Below are positions 21,121-30,922 of a stretch of 64,000 nt of DNA, in pieces. The stretch covers positions 48,596-112,595 of the forward strand of contig NZ_JAFBFH010000015.1 in the NCBI RefSeq assembly GCF_016909185.1, given 5' to 3'. The position numbers and the translations under genes were made by a program. Below the pieces are notes generated by a model. It did not search any database and was not told the origin of the DNA. It saw nothing but the letters and a program-made list of their open reading frames with translations. The first letter of the stretch is position 1, and the number at the start of each line of letters is the position of its first letter. The stretch is from Siminovitchia thermophila. GTDB taxonomy: Bacteria; Bacillota; Bacilli; Bacillales; Bacillaceae_C.

Positions 21121-22042
21121 TGAATTACTGTTTGTCAAATCAGTCAAGGACGGGATTCCAAATAGAGATCCTCTCAATGATAGTGATGCGAGAAGAATTT
21201 TTCCGGAAGAAGACGGCCGGATTTCTCTATCCGATGTGAGTATAAAGCGTGACGTCCGTGACTTTGTTATTGCATTATATCCAGATGGCGGAGAAAAAAA
21301 TCATATTTTTGTTCAACCGATTATTAATGATAAAGGGAATTTGTTAAGCAGAAAATTCCTCGCTTTAAAAATTGCTAAAAATGTCGGAAAGGAAAATGAG
21401 GCAAAGGAGGATATGGAGTCTGTCTTAGTTGATCATGCTTTTGATGTCCGTACGTTTGGGATCGTTTATTCCGAAAAACCAAAATTTCATTTAACAGGCC
21501 CTGTGCAATTCTCATGGGCTCATTCGATGCATCCCGTTGACACGCAGTATGTTCAAGGAACGGTTACAATGCCAAGTACTGGAGAAGGGAAAACCCAAGG
21601 GACCATATGGACAAGCTACACCGTTCCATTTGCCGTTTTTTCCATGACAGGTGTTATGAATGCCAAAAGTGCTGAGCATACGAAAATGACAATTGACGAC
21701 CAGGAGCTGCTACTTAGAGGACTATGGCAAGGAACCCAGCATCGTCATGCTAGGGGAAGAGGGCAGCAGGAGCCTCTATTTCTCGTTCATATTGAGTATA
21801 ACGACCCTTTTTTCCGTATTGGTTACTTAGAAGAAATGATCAAATTGGTTCCAGATAAGGAAACATGGAGGGATGACAGTAGCAGGCCTTCTTCTATTCA
21901 TGAGATTTCCATAGATGTGACAGAATTAGAAAAGGTTTTGGAAATGTATAAAGATAAAATTGAACGTTGCCGGATCTGGAAACACCCTCTTTTACAAGTA
22001 GATGGAAAATTAGAGGAATATATTCAAGAGATCTCCTGGTAA
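21101..22042 (+). CDS. cas7: Cas7b (Csh2), Cascade backbone
   Basis: 313 residues. NRDPLNDSDARRIFPEEDGR near residue 21 followed by SDVSIKRDVRDFVI is the Csh2 signature (GDPLN-type block of the RAMP fold). Several copies of this protein coat the crRNA spacer. AGGAGG precedes ATG 21101, inside the end of cas8b; the next gene, cas5, starts 14 bases after the stop. Confidence 0.95.
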   Translation: MVSISNSELLFVKSVKDGIPNRDPLNDSDARRIFPEEDGRISLSDVSIKRDVRDFVIALYPDGGEKNHIFVQPIINDKGNLLSRKFLALKIAKNVGKENEAKEDMESVLVDHAFDVRTFGIVYSEKPKFHLTGPVQFSWAHSMHPVDTQYVQGTVTMPSTGEGKTQGTIWTSYTVPFAVFSMTGVMNAKSAEHTKMTIDDQELLLRGLWQGTQHRHARGRGQQEPLFLVHIEYNDPFFRIGYLEEMIKLVPDKETWRDDSSRPSSIHEISIDVTELEKVLEMYKDKIERCRIWKHPLLQVDGKLEEYIQEISW

Positions 22043-22056
22043 AGGAGGGGAAAACG

Positions 22057-22734
22057 TTGAAAGTTTTAGCCTTTGATGTGAAAAGTTCAGTCGCTCACTT
22101 TCGTAGGCCGGATACAACAGCTACCCAACTGACATATCCCTTCATTCCCCCAACTGCAGCGAAGGGGCTGGTTGGTGCAATATTGGGAATAGAAGACTTT
22201 ACCACGAACGATAAAGTTGGTATTGAATTACGTTCAAATGTCCGATTGGTAAGCCAGCAGTTATCGTTGCTCCATAATGGAGGTTCGTCCTTTAATCGGC
22301 CAACAACTATCCAGTTACTGGTGGAACCTGCCTATAGAATATACTATGCTGGGGAGCAATTTTTCAACGAGTTGGAAATCGCCCTGAAAGAAAAGCAATT
22401 TGTCTATACAACGTATCTCGGCTCGGCTTTTGCCATCACCACACCTGTTTATGCAGGGACATGGGAAATGAGTGAAGTGCTGGATACAGGCAAAACGTAT
22501 CGTGTGAGATCAATCATCCCTGTTACAGCCATTAAAGAGCTCATTCCCAAGGATGGCCATTATTATCAACGAGCCAGCGGTTTTATGAAAAGGTATGAGG
22601 GAAATCGGACATTTAGTCAATCCATCGACTTTATTTTTGAGCAAAGCGGAAAAAAACTGTTGGTGAAACCGAAGTTGAATCAAGAAGAATATCAGTTGGT
22701 TGAAATAGAGGGTGACCTTGTATGTCTAGTATAA
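22057..22734 (+). CDS. cas5: Cas5b, Cascade subunit binding the crRNA 5' handle
   Basis: 225 residues from TTG 22057, chosen because AAAGGAGGGG (22041-22050) lies 6 bases upstream and because the protein then begins MKVLAFDVKSSVAHFRRPDT, the typical Cas5 first strand. FIPPTAAKGLVGAILGIEDF contains the glycine-rich turn of the family. It caps the handle end of the crRNA in Cascade. The stop overlaps the cas3 start by 13 bases. Confidence 0.93.
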   Translation: MKVLAFDVKSSVAHFRRPDTTATQLTYPFIPPTAAKGLVGAILGIEDFTTNDKVGIELRSNVRLVSQQLSLLHNGGSSFNRPTTIQLLVEPAYRIYYAGEQFFNELEIALKEKQFVYTTYLGSAFAITTPVYAGTWEMSEVLDTGKTYRVRSIIPVTAIKELIPKDGHYYQRASGFMKRYEGNRTFSQSIDFIFEQSGKKLLVKPKLNQEEYQLVEIEGDLVCLV

Positions 22735-25130
22735 TTCCATTTGCGATGAGCATCGCTCGCCCAGATGATCATGGCAAGCAATATCTATTAACGGAACACT
22801 TGGAAGGAGTGCGTAATAAAGCGCGCTCCTTTTTTACAACAGATATTGATCCAACTGTGAAAAAGCTAATCGAATTCGCTGCTATCAGCCATGATATCGG
22901 GAAAGCTAATTTTGAATGGCAACGGTATATTAAAGGAGAAAGCAGACGCGGGCCGAATCATTCCCATTACGGTGCTATCTTCTTTTCTTATTTATCCTAT
23001 CATTTTCTGAAAGAAAGCAATGTATGGAACGAACGCTATCAAATGACTTGGCTTTTTTTAACACGGGATATTGCTGATCACCACGGAGTTTTGAAGGGGT
23101 ATGCAAAGAATGAGGAGATTGATACTGGCTCTTTTGAAAAAATGGATATGCTTGGGATTGAAAGGTGGATTTATTCCTTATATCCTGAGATCGAATCCAT
23201 GAATATATCGATCAATGAAGAGGATATCAATCTATGGCAGGACGGTGAATATATGGATATTTTAGACGAAGTATTTGAATCGATATATGATGACCTCAGA
23301 CAACATGAAAAAAACGTAGATGAAATGATGGCTGTACTCCAACAATGGCGATTTTTCACTTCGATTTTTATTGCTGCCGATCGGTTTGATATTCAAGAGG
23401 CTACTGATCGTCGAATTAAAAAGAGTGATTGGAACAAGATTGGCGACCGTATCAATCTATTTTGTCTGCAGGGAAAGGAGCATCCTCTTGCCTCCATTCG
23501 TTCGAATGCCCAAAAGTCTATCATTAAACAATGGAATGCAGAAAAAAACAGCTCTTATTATGTACTGGAGATGCCAACGGGATATGGTAAAACGATTACA
23601 GCTTTAAAATTGGCCTCTGAAATTGCAAAAGAAAAAGGTTTTTCTAAAATTATTTATATTGCTCCTTATTTGTCCATCCTCGAACAAAATGCGGATGTCA
23701 TTGAGAAAATAACAGGATTTACGCCTCTGCAATTTCATTCAATGGCTATTTTAAAAAATCGTGGCCGAATTGATAATGAACATCTGTTGGATGAAAATGA
23801 AAAAACGGATGAAATGAGTGACATACATGTACAGGCTTGGGCCAATCCAATTATTTGTACAAGCTTAGTACAGTGGATGAAAGCTATTTTTCCAAGCCGT
23901 GCCCAGGAAACGTTGCGCCGAATTTTTCTTCAAGACGCCATTGTTGTGATTGACGAACCCCAAATTATAGATGCTGCAGTTTGGAACTTATTTTTAAAAG
24001 GAACAAACGCAATGTCCAAACTCTACCATCAAGTTACGATCTTTTGTTCTGCGACAATGCCTCCTTTTCACCATGGGCTCAATGAGGAACCCAAAAGGCT
24101 TACCGTATCGTCGAAAGGCTCACTTAACAGATATAAGTTGAAACTGATAGAGCCAATAGACGCTGCTGAATGTGCTGAAAAACTATCAAGATTACGGGAG
24201 CCAAGCGGAGCAGCTATCCTGAATACGATTCATGATGCAATTGATGTTTATCAACAACTTGATCAACAAAAAGATACGAATACATTCTTGGTGCATGGAC
24301 TCATGGTTCCGATTCATAAAAGCATACAAATCAAACAAATTTTTAATGCACTCAACAGTCAGCGTAAAAAAGAACATTCACAACGCATTCTTGTCATCTC
24401 GACGCAAGTGATAGAAGCAGGAGCGGATTTAAGTTTCCATTATATGTATCGCGCCTTACCGATTCTTCCTTCACTAATTCAAGCCGCTGGCAGGGTGAAC
24501 AGACACGGCGAAAAGGACATGGGAATTATAGAGACAGGAAAGTTGATGAGAAATGACCAAGATACCCGCTTTATTTATGCTCATCATTTGAGGCGCATTT
24601 CAGATGATTTGCTTTTTCAGAAAGATATATGGTTGGAGGAGGAAACAGGGAATCTTATTAAACAGTTTTACCAAAACATGTTTCATGAAAATAATTATCA
24701 ATCGGTTTTGCAAGATATCAAGAAGGCAATGGAAGGGAATTGGGAAGCCTTATCCAGACATGAAGTATTCGGAGGTAACGAATACCATCGCTTGCCCGTT
24801 TTTATTCCCTTTAAGTGGGAGGAATATGAACCATTCATCTCTGAAGATTTAAAGCAATTGATGGAGGAGTTTGGGGCTTCGTCGCCGGAAGATATTTATT
24901 CTATTTTTAAAGAGAAAAAAATGCTGAATCGTCCATACGGAGAAAAGAAGAGATTCAACATCCTTTTTCATCAATTCGTTTTAAATATACCAGCAAAGAA
25001 GGCATTAAAAATAGTTTCCAAAGAGGATTTCCTTACTGATAGAATTCCGATATTAAAAGATGACGGAGTCTACAGCCCAGAAAAAGGATTGGCCTTTATG
25101 GAAGATGAGATCGATCATCATTTTATATAA
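22722..25130 (+). CDS. cas3: Cas3 nuclease-helicase
   Basis: 802 residues with both parts on one chain. HD nuclease: His26, SHDIGK with His57 and Asp58, then NHSHYGA and DIADHHG. Helicase: Walker A MPTGYGKT near residue 284, DEAD-box variant IDEPQ at 410, SATMP near 445, STQVIEAGADLSF near 560 and QAAGRVNRHG near 588. Recruited by target-bound Cascade, it unwinds and degrades the invading DNA. Length and fusion order (HD first) are normal. It overlaps cas5 by 13 bases and is followed by cas4 after 14 bases. Confidence 0.97.
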   Translation: MSSIIPFAMSIARPDDHGKQYLLTEHLEGVRNKARSFFTTDIDPTVKKLIEFAAISHDIGKANFEWQRYIKGESRRGPNHSHYGAIFFSYLSYHFLKESNVWNERYQMTWLFLTRDIADHHGVLKGYAKNEEIDTGSFEKMDMLGIERWIYSLYPEIESMNISINEEDINLWQDGEYMDILDEVFESIYDDLRQHEKNVDEMMAVLQQWRFFTSIFIAADRFDIQEATDRRIKKSDWNKIGDRINLFCLQGKEHPLASIRSNAQKSIIKQWNAEKNSSYYVLEMPTGYGKTITALKLASEIAKEKGFSKIIYIAPYLSILEQNADVIEKITGFTPLQFHSMAILKNRGRIDNEHLLDENEKTDEMSDIHVQAWANPIICTSLVQWMKAIFPSRAQETLRRIFLQDAIVVIDEPQIIDAAVWNLFLKGTNAMSKLYHQVTIFCSATMPPFHHGLNEEPKRLTVSSKGSLNRYKLKLIEPIDAAECAEKLSRLREPSGAAILNTIHDAIDVYQQLDQQKDTNTFLVHGLMVPIHKSIQIKQIFNALNSQRKKEHSQRILVISTQVIEAGADLSFHYMYRALPILPSLIQAAGRVNRHGEKDMGIIETGKLMRNDQDTRFIYAHHLRRISDDLLFQKDIWLEEETGNLIKQFYQNMFHENNYQSVLQDIKKAMEGNWEALSRHEVFGGNEYHRLPVFIPFKWEEYEPFISEDLKQLMEEFGASSPEDIYSIFKEKKMLNRPYGEKKRFNILFHQFVLNIPAKKALKIVSKEDFLTDRIPILKDDGVYSPEKGLAFMEDEIDHHFI

Positions 25131-25144
25131 GAGGAGAATGTGAA

Positions 25145-25663
25145 TTGCCGAATGAGTACATTCCGAACGTGACCGGTACGGACATTTGGTACTATTTCAT
25201 CTGCAAAAGAGAGCTTTGGCTCATGATTCGTAAAATTGCCCCTGACCAAGAAGATGAAAATGTGGATATTGGCCGTTTTCTTCACGAATACTACAGTAAA
25301 AGAGGGAAGAAAGAAGTAGATATAGGCAGCGGTAAAATTGACAGAATCAAGAAGGTGGGAAATCAGCTTGTTGTACAGGAAATAAAGAAAACCTCTCGTT
25401 ATAGGGAGTCCAGTTATTTTCAGTTGTTATTTTACTTATACGAACTAAAGAAAATGGGAATGGAAGCAAAGGGAGAATTGCTGTTTGTAGAAGAAAAGAA
25501 GAAGGAAGTGGTTGCATTAACGGAAAAGAATGAGGAACAGTTGAAAAAGGTAATAAAAGAGATACAGAGATATGCACGAATGCCGGTTCCCCCTTCACCT
25601 AAGAAAATTAAGTTTTGTACGAAATGTGCATATCGTGAATATTGCTGGGCGGGTGAAGAATGA
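25145..25663 (+). CDS. cas4: Cas4, PAM-selecting spacer-trimming nuclease
   Basis: 172 residues. A RecB-type nuclease core (GRFLHEYY, DRIKK, VQEIKKTSRY, SYFQLLFYLYEL) sits between the four Fe-S cysteines: one in ICKREL near residue 20 and three in FCTKCAYREYC near 157-165. In type I-B Cas4 trims prespacers and fixes PAM orientation together with Cas1. TTG 25145 follows GAGGAGAATGTGAA. The stop abuts the cas1 start. Confidence 0.95.
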   Translation: MPNEYIPNVTGTDIWYYFICKRELWLMIRKIAPDQEDENVDIGRFLHEYYSKRGKKEVDIGSGKIDRIKKVGNQLVVQEIKKTSRYRESSYFQLLFYLYELKKMGMEAKGELLFVEEKKKEVVALTEKNEEQLKKVIKEIQRYARMPVPPSPKKIKFCTKCAYREYCWAGEE

Positions 25664-26674
25664 GTGAAAAAAACATTGTATATAACAAATAGCGGTGAGT
25701 TCAGGAGAAAAGACAACACGTTATATTTTATAAATGATGAAGGAAAGAGAACGTTTATTCCGATAGAAGACATCAACGATATTTTTATCTTTTCAGAAGT
25801 AAGCTTCAATACGAAGCTGCTTGATTTTTTGTCCCAGAAGCATATTTGCGTTCATTTTTTCAATTATTATGGTTATTATTCCGGCACTTATTATCCAAGA
25901 GAACATTTAAATGCAGGACACGTATTATTAAAGCAAAGTGAAGTATATTTGAATTTCGAACGTAGGCTTGATTTGGCCAGTCGTTTTGTGAGTGGGTCTA
26001 TTCACCAAATGCAACAAGTTCTAAAATACTATGTAAATCGTCGGAAGGATAATAATATCCATTTAAAAGATTCTGCGGAAAAGATGGCGGAGATAAAGGA
26101 AAATCTCATTCAAGCGCAAACAATAGAGGAATTAATGGCTTCAGAAGGCCATGCAAGAGAAGTATATTACTCTTGCTTTGATGATATTATCCAAAACAAA
26201 GATTTCGTGTTTGATAAAAGAACAAAACAGCCTCCTTTAAATGCCCTCAATGCCTTGATTAGTTTTGGTAATTCTATTTGTTATACAATGATTTTAAGTG
26301 AAATATATAAAACCTATTTAGATCCGAGAATAGGATTCTTGCATTCGACAAACTTTAGAAGGTTTTCGTTGAACTTGGATGTAGCGGAGATTTTTAAGCC
26401 GATTATGGTGGATCGGTTAATTTTTCAGCTCATTAATAAGAAAATGATTACAAAAAAGCATTTTGAACAGCAGCATACAGGAGGCATTTTGTTGAATGAT
26501 AAAGGGAGAAGAATTTTTTTAGAGCAAACTGAGTTGCGAATGAGAACTACTGTAAATCACCGTCACCTTGGCAGGCGTGTTTCATATCGACGCTTATACC
26601 GACTAGAGCTTTACAAAATTCAAAAGCATATATTAGGTGAAAAAGAATACGAACCGTTCGAATCGCTTTGGTAG
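25664..26674 (+). CDS. cas1: Cas1b integrase
   Basis: 336 residues. The metal-binding catalytic triad is present: Glu161 in SEGHAREVYY, His227 in FLHSTNFRRF and Asp239 in LNLDVAEIFKP. Cas1 with Cas2 inserts new spacers at the leader end of the arrays. GTG 25664 begins at the cas4 stop (ATGA-like overlap), indicating coupling. Length is normal and nothing is broken. Confidence 0.97.
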   Translation: MKKTLYITNSGEFRRKDNTLYFINDEGKRTFIPIEDINDIFIFSEVSFNTKLLDFLSQKHICVHFFNYYGYYSGTYYPREHLNAGHVLLKQSEVYLNFERRLDLASRFVSGSIHQMQQVLKYYVNRRKDNNIHLKDSAEKMAEIKENLIQAQTIEELMASEGHAREVYYSCFDDIIQNKDFVFDKRTKQPPLNALNALISFGNSICYTMILSEIYKTYLDPRIGFLHSTNFRRFSLNLDVAEIFKPIMVDRLIFQLINKKMITKKHFEQQHTGGILLNDKGRRIFLEQTELRMRTTVNHRHLGRRVSYRRLYRLELYKIQKHILGEKEYEPFESLW

Positions 26675-26690
26675 AGGAGGATTTCAGAGA

Positions 26691-26954
26691 ATGTTCTTAA
26701 TCCTTGTATATGACTTTGGAGAAAAAAGAGTCGGAAAAGCATTGAAAATTTGCCGAAAGTATTTACACTGGGTTCAAAATTCCGTTTTTGAAGGAGAAAT
26801 TTCAAAAGCAAATTTTGTAAAATTAAAAAAAGAGCTGGAGCTACTCATGGATCCAGAGGAAGACTCGATCATCTTATACACATTCAGATCACAAAAATTT
26901 TCTAAAAGAGAAATCATGGGCTTAGAAAAAGGAAACATAGATTTTATCCTGTAA
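26691..26954 (+). CDS. cas2: Cas2, adaptation subunit
   Basis: 87 residues, the normal Cas2 size. It begins MFLILVYDFGEKRVGKALKI: the YD pair after the first strand is the family signature. AGAGGAGG lies 10 bases before ATG 26691, which is why I do not use the longer frame from 26637. Only 4 bases separate its stop from the leader inverted repeat of array 3. Confidence 0.96.
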   Translation: MFLILVYDFGEKRVGKALKICRKYLHWVQNSVFEGEISKANFVKLKKELELLMDPEEDSIILYTFRSQKFSKREIMGLEKGNIDFIL

Positions 26955-26957
26955 CAT

Positions 26958-27006
26958 TTGTCGTCGATCTATCTCGTGACATCACCCCCCGGGAGATCGA
27001 CGACAA
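26958..27006. promoter_or_regulatory. Leader inverted repeat of array 3, directly behind cas2
   Basis: TTGTCGTCGATCT (26958-26970) and AGATCGACGACAA (26994-27006), a perfect 13-bp inverted repeat around 23 bases that include CCCCCCGGG. It is 120 bases before the first repeat. The leader downstream (TTTTATAAAATATGTGATAT and GATAGAATCAATGTTTTTT) is also shared with array 2. Confidence 0.8.
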
Positions 27007-27126
27007 ATCAAAATCATCCAAAAAGCGGAAAATGCAACCAGTATGAGCCCTGTTTGGGAAAAAATAACTTTCATTTTTATAAAATATGTGATATACAATA
27101 ATGTGATAGAATCAATGTTTTTTGGG

Positions 27127-30100
27127 GTTAACATCTTACCTATGAGGAATTGAAATATTGGTCAAAATGGTGTCCCGGCAACGCCTAATAGTGTTAACAT
27201 CTTACCTATGAGGAATTGAAATAGACTTGTCAAGCCCTCCTCCCCATCAATCAGGAGCCGTTAACATCTTACCTATGAGGAATTGAAATTTGGGTCTTTT
27301 CCGGCATTGGCGTCCGGTTTCGGGGCAGTTAACATCTTACCTATGAGGAATTGAAATCCAGAACGGCATGGAATGGCACGGTCCAGCGCTTGCAGTTAAC
27401 ATCTTACCTATGAGGAATTGAAATGCGGCTATGATCGGCGTAGGTGCCGAGCCACCTGTCCGTTAACATCTTACCTATGAGGAATTGAAATCCAGCCCCT
27501 CAAAGCTAACCGTTTCAGTAATCTTTCGTTAACATCTTACCTATGAGGAATTGAAATGACCTCTATCCCGCAGACCATACGCTTTGACTAAATTGGTTAA
27601 CATCTTACCTATGAGGAATTGAAATTCGGTTTTCAAATATATATAGCGCTACGTCTTTTGGGTTAACATCTTACCTATGAGGAATTGAAATCCGATGCAT
27701 ACAGAAATGAGACATGGGAGCCTCCAAGTTAACATCTTACCTATGAGGAATTGAAATGTCGATCCTATCTATCTAATGGACTTCGAAAATAACAGTTAAC
27801 ATCTTACCTATGAGGAATTGAAATATGAGCGCGCAAGTTGAACGGCAGTATGACGAATACGAGGTTAACATCTTACCTATGAGGAATTGAAATAATAACA
27901 TCTCGACGTTCGAATTAATGCGCGCCCTAGGTTAACATCTTACCTATGAGGAATTGAAATAGTACGTAATCAAGCGGCACGGCGACGATGGACTCGTCGT
28001 TAACATCTTACCTATGAGGAATTGAAATTAACTCGTTTCATCTTCATCAACCAGCGTCCACATTGTTAACATCTTACCTATGAGGAATTGAAATTGTCGT
28101 CATCGCTATCGAGTATCCACGCGCCGTCGTGTTAACATCTTACCTATGAGGAATTGAAATTATACATACTTCTTTGGATCCCGTACCCACCCATAGTTAA
28201 CATCTTACCTATGAGGAATTGAAATGAGGATAGGACGGTACAGGAGGGTGTTCTTAACAAACGTTAACATCTTACCTATGAGGAATTGAAATACTTCAGC
28301 CCGAACTTTTTCGTATTCTGCTTGGCTGTTAACATCTTACCTATGAGGAATTGAAATCCCTGGATCACTTCCGTTGCCATTTGCGCAATAGACTTGTTAA
28401 CATCTTACCTATGAGGAATTGAAATATGGAGTAGCAGAGGCGGCGGGACAGCTCGGTATCGTTAACATCTTACCTATGAGGAATTGAAATTCGCCTGCTT
28501 TGCGCCGTTATCCTCCGTCGGCTGCCGTTAACATCTTACCTATGAGGAATTGAAATACAAAAAGGTCATGCGTGACTGGCGCGGGAAAATCCGTTAACAT
28601 CTTACCTATGAGGAATTGAAATCGTCCCTGCTTTTGGCTGGGAAATGGGGCCGCCAAGTTAACATCTTACCTATGAGGAATTGAAATGATGGACATGATT
28701 CAGTGGTTGTCTAGTTTCTTAGAGTTAACATCTTACCTATGAGGAATTGAAATTGGAAAAATAATCGCCGTACAGACCAGGCTTGTATGGTTAACATCTT
28801 ACCTATGAGGAATTGAAATTAAAATTGTCGCTCCCGAAGCCGATAAGCCAAATTCGTTAACATCTTACCTATGAGGAATTGAAATAATGTATTTCTATGT
28901 ATAAACATTCTACACCTTTCGTTAACATCTTACCTATGAGGAATTGAAATTGGTGAACAGAAATGAGAATGTCAGCTCCCCAACTATGTTAACATCTTAC
29001 CTATGAGGAATTGAAATTAGGACAATTGCTTAACTTTTAAAACTTCTCCTTCCGTTAACATCTTACCTATGAGGAATTGAAATGAATATCGTGGGAAAAC
29101 TGGTACAACCCCCGTACACGTTAACATCTTACCTATGAGGAATTGAAATTTGCACGGCATTATCGAAGTTGAATTTCAATTCCATGTTAACATCTTACCT
29201 ATGAGGAATTGAAATAACAACGAAGGTTCTGCCGACACATACCCGATCGTCGTTAACATCTTACCTATGAGGAATTGAAATTTTTTGTACTAACTCCAAA
29301 TGAGTTCACCGATCTCCGTTAACATCTTACCTATGAGGAATTGAAATATGTGATGCACCATGTCAGCTGGTGTCAGTATGCCTGTTAACATCTTACCTAT
29401 GAGGAATTGAAATAGATTGGCCGAATTTCGGACTTTGAGACAGCGTAGGTTAACATCTTACCTATGAGGAATTGAAATAAAGATCAAGATGAGCAAAAAT
29501 TGAACTTAGAAAGGTTAACATCTTACCTATGAGGAATTGAAATAGGAAAACCAACGCATCATCACTAAGTGGTCAGAGGTTAACATCTTACCTATGAGGA
29601 ATTGAAATAAAGATGCGCATGCCAATCGGTTTGATTATTTTAAAGTTAACATCTTACCTATGAGGAATTGAAATTCACTTATCCATAGCAAGACTTCACA
29701 AGTGATCAATGTTAACATCTTACCTATGAGGAATTGAAATGATGACACTATAAACATACTTGATATAGAGGAAATAGTTAACATCTTACCTATGAGGAAT
29801 TGAAATCAAGTATGAGCGCTTTTTTGTCAAAGCTGTGAGCCGTTAACATCTTACCTATGAGGAATTGAAATTGTGCTAAACCCAGCCAACGCTTGCCAAC
29901 AGGGCTATCCGTTAACATCTTACCTATGAGGAATTGAAATGGTGACATAGATAAATGGATATCCGTTCATGAGTCTATGTTAACATCTTACCTATGAGGA
30001 ATTGAAATCCAGTTGGGCTGTCAGACATACCAGACGTAGGGGTGTCGTTAACATCTTACCTATGAGGAATTGAAATCACGTTCGCAGGCGTTTTCCGCAT

Positions 30101-30399
30101 TTCCCCACCATAGTTAACATCTTACCTATGAGGAATTGAAATTCGATCAATCCGATGAAATCGATGAAGATGGCATGGCGTTAACATCTTACCTATGAGG
30201 AATTGAAATTTGTAATGTTTTTTTCTCCTCTGGAGTTTTTCTGTCCGTTAACATCTTACCTATGAGGAATTGAAATCGTGTAGCTGCGGCAGGCTTCCCG
30301 GTAATCGAAAACGTTAACATCTTACCCATGAGCAATTGAAATTTGGCAAACGCCGCGGTCTTTGTAAAATTCACCTTGCGTTAACATCTTCCCTATGAA
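27127..30399 (+). CRISPR. CRISPR array 3: 48 perfect repeats plus 2 decayed ones
   Basis: I counted 48 identical 30-base repeats (GTTAACATCTTACCTATGAG then GAATTGAAAT) from 27127 to 30276, then a repeat with two changes at 30313-30342 and a broken one at 30380-30399. Spacers are 35-39 bases. The repeat differs from array 2 at three 5' bases (TAAC for TGAA region) and at the last base, T instead of C, so the crRNA handle ends in U. Decay at the far end shows the oldest spacers are on the right and growth is at the cas2-side leader. Confidence 0.99.
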
Positions 30400-30449
30400 C
30401 TTTTCTCCGTGCTTTGATTTTCGCTTTGCCTCTCCGAATCTCTTTCTCG

Positions 30450-30592
30450 TTTATCCCGCATGTAAGGTGCCGTAAGGCTCCCACATCAAAATCTTGAGCG
30501 AATACAAAAAGTATAAGTGTGAGCAAACGGCATCTAAATGCCCGATTGGTTCAACTAACATTCAGTAGGAGCCCTACTGAATGAAGTTTCAC
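30450..30592. repeat. Interspersed repeat, unit 1
   Basis: Begins TTTATCCCGCATGTAAGGTG and ends in a hairpin (CATTCAGTAGG, AGC, CCTACTGAATG) followed by AAGTTTCAC. It is in tandem with unit 2 and a third copy begins at 63879. About 143 bases, no open frame, so a mobile or structured noncoding element is likely. Confidence 0.85.
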
Positions 30593-30746
30593 TTTATCCC
30601 GCATGTAAGGTGCCGTAAGGCTCCCACATCAAAATCTTGAGCGAATACAAAAAGTATAAGTGTGAGCAAACGGCTCCTAAAAGCCCGATTGGTTCAACTA
30701 ACATTCAGTAGGAGCGGGAAGAAAACTCCTCTGAATGAAGTTTCAC
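30593..30746. repeat. Interspersed repeat, unit 2
   Basis: Same start and body as unit 1 with few changes; its terminal hairpin has a longer loop (CATTCAGTAGGAG, loop CGGGAAGAAAA, CTCCTCTGAATG). Changes are paired between the two arms (GAG and CTC), which fits selection for the hairpin. Followed by ATCTTCCCTATAG, which resembles the broken final CRISPR repeat at 30386. Confidence 0.85.
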
Positions 30747-30922
30747 TTTATATCTTCCCTATAGCTTTTCTTTGTTTATTGCTCCAATAGCTGATGTCCT
30801 GTCAAAGAAGTCTCAGCCATCGGAGCGTCCGCCTTTTGGGGGGCGTCTTCATGGCTTTCCGTTTTTGATATCTGCACTGAATTAAGCGATCCATGAATGA
30901 GGTTTCCGTGGTCTTTATGGCT

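Larger units (their letters stand above)
30400..30922. other. Stretch between array 3 and the sigma-54 activator
   Basis: Holds the two interspersed repeat units and flanks without open frames. The segment 30751-30775 (ATCTTCCCTAT, CTTTTCT) repeats the sequence around the truncated last CRISPR repeat (30386-30410). Confidence 0.6.
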
